64,000 nt of DNA from Neocallimastix lanati (nom. inval.) (lineage: Eukaryota > Neocallimastigomycota > Neocallimastigomycetes > Neocallimastigales > Neocallimastigaceae), in assembly GCA_016946835.1 (NCBI GenBank), contig JACVTC010000042.1, positions 326,001-390,000 on the forward strand, written 5' to 3'. The position numbers and the translations under genes were made by a program. Each line of letters starts with the position of its first letter. Within the stretch, counting starts at the first letter, position 1. The notes under the pieces are model-generated. The model had not been told where the DNA came from. It saw nothing but the letters and a program-made list of their open reading frames with translations, and did no database searches. This document shows, in pieces, positions 60,273-64,000 of this stretch.

Positions 60273-60597
60273 CTTTTTCGATTTAGGAGAAGATATTTTA
60301 AATGCAGTTGTAATTTTATCACAAATAAAGAAAATATATAATATTAAAATCAATATTAATGATATTATGAATCATGAATCCATTTATTCCTTAGCACAAT
60401 TTATTGATGGTATAATTAATATTAATTACAACAAATTATCAAATATATACAAACCTGAAAATATTAAAAAATACAATCAAGAAGAATTTCCAATGACACC
60501 ATTATTACACGGTGTCTTATTTAGTGAAAATGAATTGGAATCTGAACCCGTGAATTTGAAATATAATAATTTCTTAGGTATAAAAAATGAAATATAA
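60240..60597 (+). pseudogene. NRPS remnant: PCP without carrier serine, start of C3
   Basis: In a frame shifted from the adenylation domain: NEIGKMSNFFDLGEDILNAV, where GGDS of a carrier domain reads GEDI, so the serine that carries the phosphopantetheine arm is Ile. The remaining PCP helices (KIYNIKININDIMNHESIYS, LAQFIDG) are normal. The first 40 residues of a condensation domain (EEFPMTPLLHGVLFSENE) follow before a stop at 60597. Confidence 0.85.
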
Positions 60598-60703
60598 AAA
60601 GTGCAATTATTAATGTGGATTCTATGATGGAATATTAGTAGTCAATTATATGAAATGAAAAATGTTTTAAATAATATAACAAAGGAACGCGAATAATATA
60701 AAA

Positions 60704-60985
60704 TTGAAAAAGAAAATAAAAAAAAAAAGGAATTACTTAAAAATAATACAAATAATACAACTAAATACTTCAAGCAAAAATAAAAATTATAGAAGAAGAG
60801 ATAGCTTTATAACTTTGATTAATGATGAATTTGATAACAAATATAACGATTTAAAGAAAAAGCTATTAAACCAAAAAACATTATCTAAAGACGATGAAGA
60901 TACTGGCTTTTTAAAAATTTTGTGTAAAGTTATGGATATTATGATTCAAGATGCATATAACTCTGTTACTACGATACCATCTTAG
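60704..60985 (+). other. Short open frame after the NRPS, unassigned
   Basis: 93 codons, Lys-rich start, then NDEFDNKYNDLKKKLLNQKT and FLKILCKVMDIMIQDAYNSV. Composition is gene-like from about 60800, but I recognise no family. It may be the tail of the NRPS or a separate relic. Confidence 0.3.
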
Positions 60986-62205
60986 AATCAGAATTAGATG
61001 AAGTAATAATCCCCCTTTTATTTATTTAAGATTTACAAAGTATTACATGTATTTGATAAAAATAATTACAAGAATAAAAACGTATACAATAACAATAATA
61101 AAATTAAAATAACAATTTTATATAAGTGTAAATATTAAAAAAAAATTATTAAAGTATAACTATATTAAACTTAATTATGTAATTATCAGAATTAACTAAT
61201 TATAATAAAAATTGATGTATTTAAATTTTTGATTAAAAGAAAATGTTAGAAATAAAATTTAATATCTTAAATAATGAATAATAATTTTGTATGTCCAACT
61301 TAGATTTGTATATTTGTATATTTTATTTAATCATTAATTAAATATTTTTACATTGTATTAATTTCTTTAATTCGATTTATATATTGTTAAAATAATTTCT
61401 TAATTATATTTGTAATTAAAAAATTTTCCCCTAAACTAAATATTTAATATAATTACACCGTTAATATTAGATGTATCTAAACCATCTCTTATAATATATG
61501 ATTTAGGTATTAATTTATCACCATTTGTATGATGGAAAACTTTCTCTTGAAGGGTGATATTATACCATCTCAATTTGTGTAAATACATCCTATATATTGG
61601 GTTTTACATCACTTTCAATTATAATCCGCTTTATAGATTAGCGTTAACTTTTATATATTTTCGATTTGTAGTTTTGAGATTCATATTAGATGAGTTTTGT
61701 AAAAACTTCATTGAATTAAGTATTGCTACATTAAAGTATCACGCAATCATTATATAAATTATTATTAACCTGTTAAAAATTTTAGATATATATTTAATAT
61801 AGTGTTATCTTCGACTTATAGTCTTCAACCTTACTTTTGTTAAATAAAGAGATAAAAACCATTTACTATGATCTCTTTTTGTGAGATAAGTAATAAACCT
61901 TGCAATAATATATACTTTTGTTGGTAAGAAGTAACCAATTTATCATTTTTTTATTCATCATTCTTTTGTGGGTTTAGTATTAATCTTACGATTGCTTTTA
62001 AATATTTATAATGAAATCTTTTATGAAATTATATACTTGTTTTATATAAAATTGTTGAATATTATATATTGGTATATTTGATAAATTATTATTATGGGGT
62101 ATTAAAATTGATTTCATTTATAATTTATTATGTTATTTTAGTCATTTAAACTTACTAATAAATAATATAAATTGCTTCTTAATTGATAAAGACTTTATAT
62201 TTCAA
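60986..62205. other. Spacer with possible LTR start and coding relic
   Basis: TGTTAGAAATAAAATTTAAT at 61244 after a purine run (AAAAGAAAA) resembles the copia-2 LTR start, but the rest does not match. The minus strand at 61460-61690 reads coherently (LRWYNITLQEKVF, GDKLIPKSYIIRDGLD) with stops further in; family unknown. Otherwise AT-rich. Confidence 0.35.
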
Positions 62206-62712
62206 TTAATTCCTTCTTATAGGATAGTAAATACAAGTATTATCTTCATTAGGGTCTGAATTATTAGAAATATTTACTTTATTAGCTAATCCTATTTTAT
62301 CTTTACATGTATTCATGTAATCTTGAATATCATCAGTAATAATAGGATATTTGGTATTTCCACGATTTTTACCATCGCAGTAACAAAATTTCGTAACGAT
62401 TATTTTTTTAATTTTTTGTAAATGACGTGTGCCCATACACAATTATTAATAATAAATTGATCATATTCTTTGAATTGAATTATAGCATTGTATAATTTTA
62501 AAAATTTTTTTCCAAATTTTGGATGTTCAGTACCTTCACAAGGTCGAAGATCTGCGGCTTCATTTTTCATGTGTTGATTATTATTATTTATTGAATTTAC
62601 TGCTTTGTTTACTGTTTACTTCTTGGTTACGATACCCATTAAAAATAGTGATTAGTTCTCCATAATTTATGCGAATAGGATCAAGACATTCAACTATGAG
62701 AGTTATAATTTT
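62206..62712 (-). pseudogene. Peptidase M15-type zinc peptidase (broken, N-terminus lost)
   Basis: Reading from 62712: IVECLDPIRINYGELI, FNGYRNQEVN, then (after a frameshift) NKAVNSINNNNQHMKNEAADL, YDQFIINNCVWAHVIYKK and, after a second shift in an A-run, CYCDGKNRGNTKYPI to 62206. The GYRxxxVN, QHxxxEAAD (His and Asp zinc ligands) and WxH signatures, in this order, are those of the M15_3 family of bacterial and phage D-Ala-D-Ala-type murein peptidases. The first shift is a 7-bp tandem duplication (GTTTACT twice, 62607-62620). The N-terminus is cut by copia-4 at about 62712. A bacterial origin by transfer is likely. Confidence 0.62.
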
Positions 62713-62732
62713 TTTTTTTTTTTTTCATTTCT

Positions 62733-63782
62733 ATATGGCTTGAAACAATCAGGCAGCCAACGATATATAAAAATATATAATTTCCTAGTCAATCAAGGAT
62801 TTAAACAGTTAAAATTTAAAAAATGTATATTTAAGAAACTAGGAAAAAAGAATGGATTAGTTTGCATTATCGGCCTATATGTCGATGATATAATAATCAC
62901 TGGACACAAAAACCAAATAATAAATATAGTTAATTAAATAAAAATATCAAGTTCAGGTCTAATAAACTATATCCTAAGAATTAAGGTAGAAAATTTTAAT
63001 AAAACATATAAATTTTCACAAATAAATTTCAGTAATAATATTTTTAGATAGATTTAATATTAAAAACAGTATAAAAAGAAATACACCTTGTGTAGGTGAT
63101 AATAAAATTTCAGAAAATTCAAAACTTTTTGACAAAACAACTTATATAAGCGCCATTAGAATGTTAATATATTCATCAAAATGCACTAGGCCAGATGTAG
63201 CAGTTGCTGTTCATATAGCAGAAAGGAAATCAGAAAATCCTAATTTTTCTGACTGGAATAAGATAATAAATAATTTAAAATATCTAAATACTACCAAAAA
63301 TTATAAACTTCATTACAATAGAAAAGGGGAATTAATTGAATACGTCGATTCTGATTTTGGTGGAGATATCATTGGCAGAAAAACTACATTATCTTAATGG
63401 GAAATAATTCAATCTCTTGGACTTCCAAGAAACAAACAGTGATAGCTATCTCTCCAGCTGAAGCAGAATATATTAATGCTTTTTAATGCATTAAAAAACT
63501 CCTTCATATTAGAAATATCTTTAGTGAATTAATAAAATTTAATAAGCCTTTACAATAATATACTGATAATTCAGCAAGCGTGAAATCAATGGAAAATGGT
63601 AATTTAAATCCAAAATTAAAGCATATTGATTTTAAATATCATTTTAATAAAGATAATATTGAAAAGAACTTAATTAAATAAAAATATATTAAAACAGATG
63701 AAATACTGGCCGATATATTTACTATATATATCGATGATAATAAAATGCTAAAATTTGTAAATCAAATTTTTGAAAATTGATA
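62733..63782 (+). pseudogene. copia-4 RT and RNase H end (decayed)
   Basis: Starts in mid-RT after a T-run: LYGLKQSGSQRYIKIYNF, then YVDDIIITG (about 62880), a stop-rich stretch, then SKCTRPDVAVAVHIAERKSE, the RNase H YVDSDFGGDI region, AEAEYINAF and NPKLKHIDFKYHFNK, and an end at TEILADIFTIYIDDN-type sequence before 63782. At least six stops or shifts. It belongs to a different copia lineage from copia-1 to -3 (its RNase H tail lacks the TKYLN motif). Confidence 0.82.
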
Positions 63783-63792
63783 TGAAGGGGAG

Positions 63793-64000
63793 TGTTAGAA
63801 TATAATATCAATAACTTTAATTATATTAAAAAAATATTCAATATATTTTATGTAAATAATTTATAAAATTTAAGTAAAATTAACATTATTTATGTTGACA
63901 TTATATATTTATGTAATTTATAAAAATCATGTATATGTATTAATGATATGCTGGACTTTTATGTGGTATATATTTTTAATAATATTTTATTAATATTATT
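63793..64000 (+). repeat. copia-4 3' LTR (runs off window)
   Basis: TGTTAGAATATAATATCAAT directly after the polypurine tract GAAGGGGAG. No second copy in the window, so the end is unknown. Confidence 0.7.

Noticed and set aside
54409..60597. A variant genetic code reading stops in the NRPS
   Set aside because: All three stop codons occur, together with frameshifts and deletions, and the PAP2 genes use stops normally. Decay explains it better.
61244..61480. Possible solo LTR
   Set aside because: Only the first 20 bases resemble the copia-2 LTR; no end, target duplication or neighbour confirms it.
61554..61757. 67-codon plus-strand frame, Tyr/Leu/Phe-rich
   Set aside because: The opposite strand reads more like protein here; neither has a recognisable family.
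1..64000. Dictyostelium, Plasmodium or an AT-rich bacterium as the source
   Set aside because: Introns and retrotransposons exclude a bacterium. The ankyrin and AAA-ATPase-like families together with bacterial-type NRPS fit anaerobic fungi better. Not proven without a search.
1..64000. tRNA or rRNA genes
   Set aside because: None seen; the only tRNA-like sequences are the SINE head and the short primer-binding sites.

Overview
The window looks like nuclear DNA of an anaerobic gut fungus (Neocallimastigomycota). This is an inference from extreme AT richness (long A/T tracts, almost GC-free spacers), short GT-AG introns, Asn-rich proteins, and a gene set typical of these fungi: a large divergent ankyrin protein, an AAA-ATPase-like/PD-(D/E)XK-type family, bacterial-type NRPS modules without introns, and many Ty1/copia elements. 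No rRNA gene, tRNA gene or CRISPR array was seen.

Layout. 1-471: start of an unknown low-complexity gene (minus). 472-3665: spacer. 3750-9751: copia-1 (minus, decayed, both LTRs) between ~80-bp direct repeats. 10150-10707: copia 3' end. 10857-11474: exon remnants (LRR; membrane protein). 12762-16144: long ankyrin-type gene with one frameshift. 16539-17710: ankyrin and copia remnants. 17747-19008: decayed AAA-ATPase-like gene. 20365-23130: decayed gag sequences full of A-tracts. 23290-27015: short repeats, an inverted repeat pair and a 1.9-kb AT minisatellite.

27360-54214 is a tandem triplication of one segment carrying a five-exon lipid phosphate phosphatase (PAP2) gene on the minus strand. 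Copies A (28079-29986) and C (50903-52513) are intact. Copy B (38841-39637) keeps only its last two exons. Each unit has its own insertions: copia-2 (31226-37149, itself holding a tRNA-headed SINE at 33882-34272) and an LTR-like repeat in A; a circularly permuted copia-3 (39789-44339) and a LINE (44993-50045, 13-bp target duplication) in B.

54409-60597: remnant of a nonribosomal peptide synthetase in the order PCP-C-A-PCP-C-A-PCP-C. It begins abruptly inside a PCP domain at a repeat junction, has stops and frameshifts in the condensation domains, lacks A3/A4 in the first adenylation domain, and has lost the carrier serine in the last PCP. 62206-62712: broken bacterial/phage-type M15 zinc peptidase (minus). 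62733-64000: copia-4 3' end running off the window.

The most novel-looking items are a tandem stem-loop array with a compensatory base change in the copia-3 leader (40918-41290), a shared 15-nt primer-binding site matching a tRNA-Lys(CUU) anticodon arm in three copia elements, the SINE, and the permuted copia-3. Only the two PAP2 genes, and possibly the ankyrin gene and the edge gene, look functional.
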